DNA from: Acanthaster planci
Lineage: Eukaryota > Echinodermata > Asteroidea > Valvatida > Acanthasteridae
Length of the DNA: 64,000 nucleotides
Assembly (NCBI RefSeq): GCF_001949145.1
Contig: NW_019091441.1
Location: 1,034,407 to 1,098,406 of the forward strand
Reading direction: 5' to 3'
The position numbers and the translations under genes were made by a program. This document shows, piece after piece, positions 37,901-48,320 of this stretch; the first letter of the stretch is position 1; each line of letters begins with the position of its first letter. The notes under the pieces were generated by a model, which worked only from the letters and a program-made list of their open reading frames with translations, searched no databases and was not told where the DNA came from.

Positions 37901-40900
37901 GGCAGCCGCAGTTTGCAGAAATATCACCCTTTGAAATGTTTTGAAATGTACGTTTTGCTCCTTTACATTTAAATCCGGTCGTATTTAGTAGCGGCGTTTA
38001 TATTACGGTGCGTTTTTAGCCAACGTGAGATTTTCTTTTAGTAAACACTCAAGGTATATTTATTATTTTGATTTTGTACTGAGGACCAGCCATAAAGTTT
38101 TCATTAGCCACTGGTAGACGAATAAGGCACTGGGGCCGGGTTCCCCCCCCCCAGCCAGAGGTAGGGTATGGAAAAAAAGTTTTGTCAGATAATCTGGCAG
38201 GCCGGTTTTCAGCGTATGTTATAATTTACATTTCTTAGTTGTTTTTCTTACAGAAGTCATGCTGAGACAATTTTTAATTGTGTTGTATAAATAGGTCCTG
38301 TGTCTAGCGCTCTCCTGGCCAAGGGAGGAGAAAAGATCAGGAAGGAATGTGATGATCAACGCCGGAATGGTACACAGGCTGCTATACTCATTGCTAATTT
38401 GAATCTTATTTTATGAAGCTGATTACATGGGATGATGAGGCTGTTGGTAATATTCATGTAAACTGAATTCACTGGTTTTCTACCAAAATGGTTTGACGCA
38501 ATTCATTTCTAAGGTTGTTCTTTTCCATTCCTTTTACAGGATAATCACATACTGAAAAATATCGGTTTTTCCCTACAGATCCGACAAAAACGGTGTATGT
38601 CACAAAAGCTGGAAAATTACAGTGCAATCTCATTTTCCATGTTGTTACTCCTAAAACTCCCGAGGACATCAAGGCTGTCGTGGCAAAGACGCTTAAGCAA
38701 GCTGAAGAAAGGAAAGTCAAATCTATCTCCTTCCCTGCACTCGGAACAGGTAAAGTGGTCTGTATTCCTCTTGTGATAATTAACTCTCCAACAAGTCTTT
38801 TTTAAGACATGTAACAGCAGTGTGCACAGTTGTGGACTAATACATTTAACCAGCAAACTGAGAACTGCATCTGAGTTTGTTGTTACATCCGGATTGTTTT
38901 ATTCATAACAACCCGCTAACAAGGATAAGTTGCAAAGTGCAAAAGATATTCTGCATTGTTATTTCTGTGCATTGAAAATATTATGAGTTACATCTTTTAA
39001 TGATTTCCATTTTCACGGGCGTGTTGGTGGGCAAACGCCACAACCAATGGCTTTCATCAGACCATTTGTAAGAAAGGAAATCATTTTAAAAGTGTGCATC
39101 ATTACCACAGACGTTAATGGATGGCCAGTCAAGTCAACCCTTTCAGTCTGTTGACTTTGATAAAGGTCACTCTTTCTTCCTTAGCCCGCCCAAAATATTT
39201 TAGAAAAGAGCTTGTCACTGTGCTAAGCCGCCAACGTTTTATATGCCGCTTAGGATTTCAAGCTGGTCAAGCAGTTTCTTCTTCGGCTAGTTCCATGCTG
39301 GCAGCCATCGGGGAGTTTGCCTGTAGGGAGAATCCTCGTCATCTACACCTCATTCGTCTGGTCATCTACAAACGCGAAATGCTCCCCGGATTCGAGGACG
39401 CTTTGAAACAGGAGGAGGGTCGTTCATTCAAAAAGCAAGCAGGTCTTCTGTCCAGAAGCATAGGTAAAAACAGACATTTCTGCATAAAATTGAATCACTG
39501 CGTCCAACTTCGTCATGAGTGTTCATTGCAGGGGAAAAGCTTCTACTGTGTTACAATCCTGTGCCTTTTATAGTATTTTACCTATGGATTGATACCAGCA
39601 TTGAAGATACTTTGAAGGTGTGGCAGAGCTGTCGTTGCGCAGTGAAAACGTTTTCAGCCAATTTATACACTTTGGGTTCACATATTTGTTTGATGGAGAA
39701 AGAGTCATGGTCAAGATAATTCAGTGTTAAGATTTTTCCTTTGTGACCTTTGCCCTTGACAATCAAATATATCAGCTTAACAAGCGTCACTTTTTGTATT
39801 TGGCAGAGTGGGCAAAATCTTTTATGCCTGGGGCAGCCACTAATGAAACGTCCGACGATGAAGCCCCGCAAGAAACTCTCCTTCTACAAATATGTGCCAT
39901 GGATGATGTCACCATTCAGAAAGCAACGGACGAGATCGATAAGTTTCAGTCTGAGGAGTTCACGTCCGAGGTAGAATCTTCCTTAAACGCATTGAAACCC
40001 CTCCTCCATTAGGGCTGCGTGCGGTTCCTTCCCTTTGGGGTTTCAGTCGCATTAGGCGTAGTAGAAATCAGCATGGTGTGGCAAGGTCGTACAAATGGGA
40101 AGAAGGCTGGCTGGCCAAAGTCAACAGCGACGTCATTCTTGAGTTAAAAAAAGCGCCCTCTATCAATAGCTCTCTGAGTCAATATGCTGTTGCTGCGGCC
40201 TGGATGAGGGCTCGCTGTGCCACATGCCGTTTTCGTATTCCGCACGACTGTTGACAAGTTGGTAATTTCTGGGGAAAAGAAACTGTGGTAGAAGCGACTA
40301 CTATGTGTTTGGGATAGCACCTCTGTTTAGGTAGATTCGTTTCTACCCCTTGTGTCCATGGTTGTCCAGTGCACACTGGTCTGTCAACAGCTCAGAGAGG
40401 GTGTATAGGCCTATTGGCTCTCAGGTGATACTCGTTTTGCATGGTACAGAGTATCCACACAAGAACATACATGATAAATGCACAACCTTAAGTTCTGCGT
40501 TAAGGAACAAAAGCAGTACATCATATTCTGCAAAAATGAAGTGCAAACCAATATCTCCGTTTATCTTTGCAAAGGTCATAGGTTTGCCTTCAGCTTAAAC
40601 AAACTTCAAAAGATTGTTTGAACTTGGCATTCTTTATGTTTGATGCTGGTTTGTCACAGGATATGCCGGACGATCATGGAATGACTGCAAAACTGACCGA
40701 AGAGCACCAAGCCGAACTCAGGAACATTGAACGGAAGTACAACGTGCGTATAGTTCCCTTTTCAAATTCAGCGAGTGTTTACGTCGCACGCAGGTTAAAA
40801 ATCTGAGTTATTGACGCTGTTGTCAGGGTTAGATTTCAGAAATCGATCCACTGAAACGGTGCTTTATTCCTGCAGTTTTATTGCATCTTCAGCCTTTTAA

Positions 40901-43900
40901 TGTGGTTTGGGTAGACAATTTGTCAAAACTCGCGTAGTTGTTTTCCAGGTGCATATAGAGCTCTCGAAAGGTCATGCCAAGTTTGTCCGTGTGGAGGGAA
41001 CTACAATCAACGTGAAGGATGCACGATTTAGAATCCAAGAGTTGTTCACGAGAATGCAGGTGCAGGAAACTGAGAAGCAACGGAACGAATACCTGACGAA
41101 AGAAGTGAGTTTCAAGCAGTTCAGTCCACGATAAGTCCACGTTTTATGCCGAGACCAACTTTGCTTTGATAATGCAACATTTTTCAAATATCTATGTTGT
41201 GAATCTGAGATACATGAAGGAATCAAAGACACTAAGTGTTTGCATGCAATATGTCAACAGGTGCAGTGGAAGTATATCACCTCGACTGGTGCGGAAGACT
41301 ATGACGCCGAGGTCAACGCCATTATTGAAGACGCCTACCAAAAGAAACGGCCATTGGTTACCCTCGATTTAGAAGAGGGACGGGTTACCGTCGACTTCAA
41401 AAAGATGAAAGAATTGTCGAGGGCTGGATCTCTCAGCATAAATCGCATTGATCTGCAACAAGGTAAATGTGACAGATTTCAATACAGAAACCTGGACGTG
41501 CAGGTGTTCGGTGATGTATGCCCCCTCGCTTGCATGTTTTATCTCTATAAAGTTTAAGTGGTCCAAGGTATTGTGTTTAATGTTGTACATCAGATATGGT
41601 TTACACGAAAGAACTTCCAAATGTGCTTGATTTACAGTCACATGTATTCATTTTATACTGCAGACTGTATCATGCTGTACTCGTGCAGCAGGGTCTTTCA
41701 AATTACAACCATCACTTAACAAAAACGCGTTTCAATTTCAGCTACCAAATTTGAACCGCCGAGCTCCTGGATACCCATGCAGAATAACGAGCATCTCCAA
41801 CTGGTAAAACTGGCTGCAGGGACCCAGGAGTACACCGACGTGGAATCAAGTTTCAGGTTGTCCATGGGCAGTCAAGCCCCAGTAAACCAAATTGTTGAGG
41901 TAAGTTTACGGTACCTTTTCTTTGTGTAAGCACTTCCAAAACGTACTGCTTTGCCGTTTCAAACATGTTTCCGCTTATGGGTCTCTGAAGCACACCTAAG
42001 TGCTCAACACATGTGATCTTGACCTTATCTCCTATTGTTTAAGTGTGGTATCAAAGAATGAAACATTTACTTTCAAGCCTGTTTTAATTTACCAAGTTCG
42101 TCGGTTTTTTCTAAGAAAAAATTGAAATCATGAGTGGACGAAACAGTTAAATTCGCAGAGCTGCCTGCAAAATCTCATAAAGACCGTGTAACACACGGAT
42201 ACCCAGCTTTTATGCTTTGTTTGTACAAGACTATTCGGTCAGTCCAATCCATCACAGGGTCAACAAATGCACAAGTTAAAAGCTGTTTCAATGAACTGGT
42301 TATAGTTCAGCCCTTCTCACGTGGAGCCCATCAGTGAAATGGCTTACGATTTACTTGTGCGCAGACTTTGGTTGAGCTTGTATAGTGGAATCGACAATCA
42401 GCAGAGACTGAAGTGACATTTTACAATCACCAGTTCAGTATTTCATTCCATTTTCGATTTCGTGGCCCAAACCATTCACATTATTGTTGTAATACACGTC
42501 ATCCTCTTAAAGAAACCTACAGAACCCCGCAGAAGTTGATGGTCTAAACTCGCCATCTGTTTGTGTCGTTTATTGACCCACTTCAGAGATGTGGAGATAG
42601 ATTTGGACTTTTGTTTTGTTAACCGCAAGCCTCTGTTTTTCAATGCCTTGGCAGTTGATGGGTACAAGACCAACATTATGTGGCATCCATTGCTACCTTG
42701 ACAAATTACGAAGGATTGCGTGCAGGGTTTCATCTAAGATTGAAGTATATCTGCTCGTTCCTTCCCAGAGTGCCAGTCTTGCCCCCAGAAAAAAAATTGA
42801 ATCTGTTTATATCCCTCAGTACTATTCAGGCTCTCAATCATTTTGTCGGGCACCGTGACGTGACTTTTTTATATTCATTTGGCTCTCCCCATGAGCGATT
42901 TCCTTTCTGAAGTTAACAGCGGTCTTTGGTAACCCCCCCCCCCTCTGCGTGTTTTGCCCTACGTCTTTACGATAATGTTTGAGCATGCCCCCATTAATTC
43001 ATATACGCTATGGACCTTCAAACTGAAACTCCAAGAGGCTAACGATAATCGACCGGAGCTGATAGGCACAAAGACCAACATTACGTGGCATACATTGCTA
43101 CCTTGACACATTGCAACGGAAAGCGTACAGGGTTTCATCTAGGATTGTAGTATCTGCTCGTCCCTTCTCAGCCAAGGTTATAAAGAGTGCCAGTTTTCCC
43201 CCAAGAAAAAAAAATTGAATCTGTTACCATATTTCCACCGCAACCGATAGTTTGGTGGGAAATGTGAAGACTTGCTCAGTGTTCAAGATTTAGGTACAAC
43301 GCGGGGTTTGTAAATTTTGAACAAGCAAAAACTTCCTGCCCAAAGTTGTTCTTGTCTGTCCCCTGAATGACAGGTGGTTAGATGAGACACTGTCCGCATC
43401 CACCCTTGCCTAAAGCGAATCCGATTCAAGCTCCTTCAGTTTTTCCCTTCGGTTTTAGATTTTGAGAATCCAGAACATAGAACTCTTGATGCAGTACCAG
43501 GCCCGCAAGACGGCGCTAGAGGCTCGTCTTGGCCGCACTAACATTGAAGAGACACTGTACCATGGTACCGATGAGCAAACATGTGATAAGATCAACAAGT
43601 TCGGATTCAACCGCAGCTTCTGCGGCAAAAACGGTAAGAATAATGGTTCCTTTCTTTCTGTGATATACTGCAATTCGTTAGCTTTGACTTAAGGGTTTGT
43701 AGCCTTTGGAGTGGTAAACATGTATATCACTTTAAAATTCTTTTACACTAAGCTACAGTGTATAAAGGTGTCCAAGTATTCTGACTGCCGTCCTTGTTAA
43801 CCGTGACTATTATACTAGTCATTTAATACGGGCGATTCACAATAGTGCGCCTCCAGGAGTTTGCTACGCGTTGGCCGATCACAACGTGCAAAATCTGTCG

Positions 43901-44475
43901 ACCCAATGCGCGTTTGGAAAGGGTGGACAGGTTTCTTGCGTTGTGGTTTCAAACTCTTGGAGGCGCACTATTGTGAGTCGCCCGTATTTAGTCGTATGGA
44001 GTTTCAGGGGCAAAACCTTTTCGTGAATTATATCTTGAAAAAAATCATCATGATGTGCAACTTTCCATGGCGAATGAAGCTAGACAAAGTTTGGAAAATC
44101 AAAGCCGCTTTGGTCCCGTTGAAAAATGAGAACTTGAGAATGTCACGAACCCACATAGTGTATGATGAAATGCCTGAATTCTTTTCTTCAGCGACCGTGT
44201 ACGGCAACGGGACCTATTTCGCGGTCGAGGCTAGCTACTCAGCCAGATCACAGTACGCCAAACCGAATGCTAGCAACACCAAGCACATCTACGCCACCAA
44301 AGTGCTGGTTGGTGATTTCACCACAGGAAGTGGAGGCATGGTGGTGCCCCCAAACAAACCCAACAACCCAGACCAACTGTTCGACAGCGTAGTCGACAAC
44401 ACGAGCAAGCCCAGCATCTATGTCATCTTCCACGATGCCCAGGCGTATCCGGAATACCTCATAAAATTCAATTAG
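23686..44475 (+). CDS. parp14-like: PARP14-like mono-ADP-ribosyltransferase, copy B (complete)
   Basis: Twenty-six exons join to 2292 codons plus a stop: 23686-23896, 25843-25994, 26894-27358, 27768-28379, 28719-28917, 29323-29574, 29879-29977, 30205-30342, 30634-31737, 31831-32454, 34078-34560, 34970-35106, 35372-35608, 36399-36620, 36850-36955, 37696-37854, 38295-38369, 38579-38749, 39254-39463, 39807-39970, 40660-40743, 40949-41104, 41261-41462, 41742-41899, 43459-43633, 44192-44475. All junctions are GT-AG and phase-consistent. The start ATG follows an in-frame TAG (23668). Approximate domains are RRM1 8-105, disordered 122-490, RRM-like folds 497-735, KH-like 740-1225, macrodomains 1225-1430, 1447-1650 and 1690-1870, KH-like 1890-2018, WWE 2021-2085, and catalytic 2090-2292. 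The total is longer than vertebrate PARP14, mainly through the disordered linker. Probable nuclear/cytoplasmic mono-ADP-ribosyltransferase with reader and possible eraser modules. Confidence 0.9.
26368..26504. mobile_element. 137-bp foldback MITE in PARP B intron 2
   Basis: Perfect terminal inverted repeats of about 26 bases beginning TACGGAAGCGTATAAGGGCC. The interior holds two tandem copies of a roughly 20-base unit, GAGTTACTATCTCGCC followed by ACGGG or GCGGT. It is non-coding and would fold into a long hairpin in the intron RNA. Confidence 0.82.
26894..28379 (+). CDS. parp14-like: Copy B disordered proline/serine-rich linker (exons 3-4)
   Basis: Exons 26894-27358 and 27768-28379 encode about 359 residues dominated by Pro, Ser, Thr and Ala, with His/Gly/Lys patches at the start and aromatic-Gly-Pro stretches (FGFPGLGRGMP) later. 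All junctions are phase 0. No fold is recognised. Such regions often carry phosphorylation and short binding motifs. It has no visible partner in copy A because the window starts downstream of the equivalent position. Confidence 0.7.
28719..30342 (+). CDS. parp14-like: Copy B RRM-like folds 2-4, exons 5-8
   Basis: Exons 28719-28917, 29323-29574, 29879-29977 and 30205-30342. An acidic lead-in precedes LRLYFENPRKSRGGDIE. The basic KKKPRPRPVKKR linker precedes CLFLSGIPDEC, and a further module opens with SLDFIELYFDNKKKSGGSG. The fourth fold continues into exon 9. Exon 5 differs from copy A by very few bases over its last 150. The split codon after exon 5 changes from GTT (Val) in copy A to ATT (Ile) in copy B. 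Confidence 0.8.
30634..32307 (+). CDS. parp14-like: Copy B KH-like domain array (exons 9-10)
   Basis: Exon 30634-31737 (1104 bases) and the first part of 31831-32454. Same organisation as copy A, with recurring 'ITLEGKNKNVKDAELL' and 'ITIYGASKTDTSRA' style modules, but with many amino-acid replacements relative to copy A, in contrast to the near-identical end of exon 10. Assignment to KH-like folds rests on resemblance to the PARP14 central region. Confidence 0.72.
32308..34560 (+). CDS. parp14-like: Copy B macrodomain 1
   Basis: End of exon 31831-32454 plus exon 34078-34560. It carries IVNAANEDLKHIGGLAAAI, CKKVIHMAGPRWSR and IAIPAISTGIYGFP, so both ADP-ribose loops are intact. Macrodomain 1 is the only one of the three with NAAN and HxGG, and so the best candidate for ADP-ribosyl hydrolase activity. 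The 1.6-kb intron between the two exons contains a poly-C-centred repeat and a solo arm of the foldback transposon. Confidence 0.85.
32535..32605. repeat. Poly-C-centred dispersed repeat, copy 2
   Basis: GAATCATCCCC, a C run, CACTTTTTC, then GATTGTGAAGAATTTTT. Related to 9395-9480 in PARP A. Confidence 0.5.
33874..33945. mobile_element. Solo arm of the long-TIR foldback family, reverse orientation
   Basis: ACCCGCTCCAACTATCCACC followed by CTTATAAGTGAGGC and AACTGTGATT matches the left arm of 37238-37507. It lies in the macrodomain 1 intron of copy B. Confidence 0.6.
34970..36955 (+). CDS. parp14-like: Copy B macrodomain 2
   Basis: Exons 34970-35106, 35372-35608, 36399-36620 and 36850-36955. 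It begins with a flexible Gly/Ser run, then SSGPNILTTKEGV and KKGSITEEM. The first loop reads VLVNTSGTDLNLSIG (degenerate) and the second AIPALGTGNLGYPPDVTA (intact). The final exon is a basic linker. Probably a binding or structural macrodomain. Confidence 0.78.
37238..37507. mobile_element. Mutator-like long-TIR foldback element
   Basis: A 270-base element starting ACCCGATTCGAGTACCCATG and ending in its inverted copy (...GTAGTCGAATCGGGT). Arms of roughly 110 bases surround a short spacer. It is flanked by an exact 9-bp direct repeat GGTGTAAAC (37229-37237 and 37508-37516). Long inverted repeats plus a 9-bp target duplication are the hallmark of Mutator-type elements. It is non-autonomous, with no transposase. 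Confidence 0.85.
37696..39970 (+). CDS. parp14-like: Copy B macrodomain 3 and linker
   Basis: Exons 37696-37854, 38295-38369, 38579-38749, 39254-39463 and 39807-39970. Ordered motifs are VCLQIRQGDLVKE, AIVNSVGEKLDLQ, GPVSSALLAKGGEKIRKEC, LIFHVVTP and ISFPALGTG, then helices to the domain end. The last exon has an acidic N-terminal part and starts the next KH-like module. Confidence 0.78.
40660..41462 (+). CDS. parp14-like: Copy B KH-like module and WWE domain
   Basis: Exons 40660-40743, 40949-41104 and 41261-41462. A KH-like module (VHIELSKGHAKFVRVEGTTI, then TEKQRNEYLTKE) precedes a WWE domain with QWKYITSTGAEDYDAEV, RPLVTLDLEEG and VTVDFKKMKEL. Both Trp/Tyr-rich and strand elements needed for ADP-ribose recognition are present. 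Confidence 0.8.
41742..44475 (+). CDS. parp14-like: Copy B PARP catalytic domain
   Basis: Exons 41742-41899, 43459-43633 and 44192-44475. The triad is His in LYHGTDEQT, Tyr in GNGTYFAVEASYS, and Ile in SIYVIFHDAQAYPEYL, predicting mono-ADP-ribosyl transfer. The protein ends 13 residues after the triad Ile-containing strand region, typical of the PARP14/15 C-terminus. The middle exon is nearly identical to copy A 17494-17668. Confidence 0.9.
42655..43222. repeat. Direct duplication within PARP B intron 24
   Basis: About 160 bases at 42655-42810 recur at 43060-43222. Shared runs include CAAAGACCAACATTA-type sequence, TTGCTACCTTGACA, GGGTTTCATCTA and GAAAAAAAATTGAATCTGTT. The copies are diverged, so the duplication is not recent. 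Confidence 0.7.
43825..43988. mobile_element. 164-bp foldback MITE in PARP B intron 25
   Basis: Terminal inverted repeats of about 39 bases with about two mismatches: AATACGGGCGATTCACAATA at the left, and the complement (CACTATTGTGAGTCGCCCG) at the right. It lies 200 bases before the last coding exon. No coding sequence. Confidence 0.85.
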
Positions 44476-45539
44476 ACAAGATAAGAAAAGACATCAGACA
44501 TTCGTTTACAAGGGTTGCCGGAGGTATTACAACTCACCAGTCCTGTTCAGATTATTGCCTATAAAAGTAGAAAGTAGATCATATTAGTCTCTTGGGTACA
44601 GACCTTCAAGAGAAGTTTTGTTGCTTGTCAAATTTTATTTCTCTCTAAACTTTCTCTTAACACTTATTTTTAAGTACCATCTTTGTCTCGTGTTATGAGC
44701 AGGCTAGTGTTTACCTTTCTAATCTGTACTTTTTGCTTTGAAATGTGACAAAGGGTTTCTCGTTTTCAGTTCTCATTGGAGTTACAGTTCTCTGCAACAT
44801 ATCGTACTAGATATGTATAATTGTGTAGAATATAACAAGCCCGTTGCTGGGGGTAGGGGACGGACCCTCTAGGCCCCCAGGCGAGGAGCTGCCCCGCCCC
44901 CAATGGTAAAAACCGTAAGCATTAAAATTATCCATTGTTCTTGTCATGTGCGCCCTATCTGGTACTGTGACCCCCTGTCGCAAGAAGCTGGTGACGGGTC
45001 TTTAATTATCTACTACTTGCTTAAAGCCATAATGGGTACCGAGGAATGCGTCTCTTAGTTGATTGAAATCTCCAGTCACTATTACACCACATAATGGGTG
45101 CAATGGTATTTTTAAATTCACCATAGTGTGTTTTAAGTGATACAAAACTTGCTGTACACATCCGATTTAATCGAATTTCATAATTGCGAATTGAATTTAA
45201 CAAGCGTTTAGTCATGTTCTAGATTTTAAAATGTTGTCTGTATTTAGTAGGCACCACGTGCATGTAGAAGCAAAGAAATCAGTTACATTAAGAATAGGCT
45301 TACTGAAAGGCAAAATTACGAATAATCATTTTGATAATGGGAATATCACATTGTGTTGCGGAATCATGTTCAAATAGGGGTCTAATCAACTGGAAGACTT
45401 TCTAATGTTCTTAAATGATGAGGATTTTTGTGAAAAAGTGCCGATGTATTGATATCGCTGTTTACACTACAAGTAATGTAGTAAATTTCTTAACAGTGTC
45501 AGCTGTGGGCTTACAAATTGATTTTACCCAATGCCCCAA
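44476..45539. other. 3' flank of PARP B
   Basis: Probable 3' UTR followed by AT-rich intergenic DNA. A GC-rich patch lies at 44840-44905. No gene seen. Confidence 0.45.
44921..44926 (+). promoter_or_regulatory. Possible polyadenylation signal, PARP B
   Basis: ATTAAA lies about 446 bases after the stop codon. No AATAAA was noticed nearer, so the 3' end is uncertain. Confidence 0.25.
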
Positions 45540-47330
45540 AGAACTGTGAATGTTCTGCTGCATTTGGTGTATGATTCTTGGCAGTGCTCAGCCCAACTTA
45601 GCTTACAATTTATAGTAATACCTAAGTATTTCTCAGATTAACGTCGTTCATATAATAATCATCATATCGGTGAGTTCTTCTGGAAATTTTGATAACCTTA
45701 CATTTATTTACATTAAACCCGAGCATCCACCTTTGCGACCAATCATTCAATAAATTCAGGTCATGTTGTAATCTACCACGATCTTTAGGGCATTTTACTG
45801 TACGATAGAATACACAATCGTCTGCAAATAGGCGAATAGTCGATTAAATATCATTAGATATTCACCCGCTGAGATCTATTAGTTAAGAAATTCATAATCC
45901 AATTCATATTTTTCTCACCGATATTAAACATATGAAGCTTCTCGCAGTGGTGAACTCGATTAAAGGCCTTAGCAAAGTCAAGGAAAATAACATCAACACC
46001 ATGTCCGGAGTCCAAATAACTGCTCCAGTCACCCACAGTGTCCAAAAGTTGTGTTTCACAAGACCGTTTTTCTCTAAAGCCATGCTGATTGCGTTCAGTA
46101 CCTCGTATTTGTTTAAGTGGTAGTCCTGTCGTGAATGATGCACTCAAGAATTTTACAAACGACAGAGGTAAAAGAGATGGGCCTGTAATTACAGGCGTCA
46201 TCTTTCTTACCCTTTTTATGTAGGGGTACAAGATGTGCTTGTCGCCAGTCTAAGGGAATAACACCAGATTCCAAAGAAGTGTTGAATAACTTCGCTAGGG
46301 AGGGAGCAAGGATATCAGCGGCTTCTCTCAGAATTATGGAGGCAATACCGTCAGGCCCAGGAGATTTATTAAAATCGAGGTGGTTCATTATTTTAAGGAC
46401 CTCTGAGGCACTACACTGAATATCACTCAACTGCTCGATACCTGGCATTACTTCTTTTGGTAAGGGGCGGTCGGATTGCTGTTGGGTGTTAAATACAGAA
46501 TTAAACTGTGTATTCAAGGCCTCCGCAATAAGTTGAGGATTAGTAACAGTGACCCCATCTACATTAATGCACTCAGTAGAATTATGATTGCTTCTACAAC
46601 TCTTACATAATTCCAAAACCTCATAGAATTATCATCAATATTTGACACAACTTCGTGAACACAGTTAACATGTCTTTATCGGACTTTAATTTTATGTCAC
46701 GCCTGATAGTTTTGTATTTATCCCACTGGGATTCTGTTACATTCTGTTACGTTTTCTCATTAATAATCTAATTTCGCTGGTAATCCAGGGCTTCCTATTG
46801 GTAGTCTCAATAAATTTGCAAGGAACTTTATCTTCCACAACATCCTTAAGTGTGTTCTTCCATGTGTCCCAGGTCTTCTGTACGTCGCTTATATTCATGA
46901 GATCTCCTTGTCTTTCCTGCAGGGTCTTCCTCAAATCCTCAAAATTGGTTTTGTAATATAGATAGATTTTTCTGTTTTTCTCTTGTCACACTTCTAGGAG
47001 CGCAATGCACAGCCCGTATAATGGCGTCATGATCGCTTACTCCTGGGATTACATGGACATCAGTAATATTTCCAGGACATGATGTGAGTAGGAGATCAAG
47101 TACGTTTTTACTTGTCAGAAACCCTGGTTGGCTCATTAACATGCTGGAATAGATTAAATTGCTCTATAATGGACACAAATTTTTGAATAAGTTCGTTGTT
47201 ACTGAACTCCACGGGGTAACCTTCATCCTATCGAATTTGAGGCATGTTAAAATCACCATTTAGAATTTAGCAGTCTTTGGTTGCAGTCACGCTGTCATGC
47301 ATTAGCCGGTTGCAATCATGTCTGGATTAA
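45540..47330 (-). pseudogene. Decayed non-LTR retrotransposon (endonuclease-reverse transcriptase)
   Basis: Read on the minus strand, right to left. GDFNMPQI and then VLDLLLTSCPG...GVSDHDAI mark the apurinic endonuclease C-terminal half. A connecting region follows, then FNKSPGPDGIASIILREAAD, NYRPISFTSVVCKILE, HGFREKRSCETQLLDT, VDVIFLDFAKAFNRVHH and the catalytic LFADDC box of reverse transcriptase. Frames shift at least three times and stops occur, including near 45870, where the segment between the motif B region and FADD is shortened. The 5' end and the full 3' tail are missing. Style is of the CR1/Jockey type, but the clade is not certain. Confidence 0.88.
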
Positions 47331-48320
47331 AACACTCGGTTTAAAACCACCGAAGAGTGTCATTTACACAACACAACAGGCCTGTCATATAAAGCAACCA
47401 CACCATTTTTCTCATATTGAAAAAATGAATAGGCCAAGTGACCGTGACTAATTTGCTGATCTAGAGCTAATTGACCAGTGCAGCTTTTCAAGATGAGCTG
47501 CTTAATAATGTAGGTGACTGACAATTATATCACAAGGCCACACTCAGCCTGGTGAAAGAGGGGTCGTTTTATGATACATGGAGAACGAATTCAGTTTGCT
47601 ACGTATGGAAATCGACGTGTTTACTTGGAAGTTTGTCCTGAGCTGAAGTACATGCACATGCATGTACAGTGTGGTTACCTCAATGACACCAGTAATAATG
47701 ATGGTGTGTAGTGTATGGACAGTGACCAGTGGCGAAAATTTGCGTTGGAAATTGGGGGGTGGGGGATAAGGAATCGATGGGAGGCGGTCGAATTGCCGGC
47801 CATGGAAATTTGAAAAGCTGGGAAGGGGTTCCTAACACCATGTGGTACAAGAGGGGTGATGTCTGTGGTACAGATATGCGTCTGTGTTTATTACAGTACT
47901 ACAGATTCTTACATCAAAACGGTTTATGGTGGTTTTTTACTGTTCCTTTTTTAGTGTTATTGAAAACATTTTGGTTGTAATTAAGTCCGAAAGTCCTTCA
48001 TAATCCACCTTTTTGTTCTAACCAAGATAAAGTGTGTGTGTGTGGGGGGGGGTTATTTACTAGTCAATCCTCTGGTCAAAAAGTGTGTGGGGGGGGGCTA
48101 TATACCCCAATCCCCGGGAATTTACGCCCAAAACAGTAATGACAGGAATTTCCTTTGAATGGGAGCGCGCACCATAATGTCAAAAAAGTCTTCCGGGTTT
48201 CTGGTCAGCGCGCTCGTTTGTCTGGGAACCAGACAAACGAGGTGGTCTTGTGTCCTTTGTACATTTACTAGCTGGAAACGCTTGTAAAAAGTAAATAGTG
48301 AGGGGCCAGTCTATTTCAGT
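47331..48320. other. Intergenic, nothing recognised
   Basis: AT-rich DNA with GT/G-rich low-complexity tracts at about 48033-48100. No supported gene. Confidence 0.5.
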
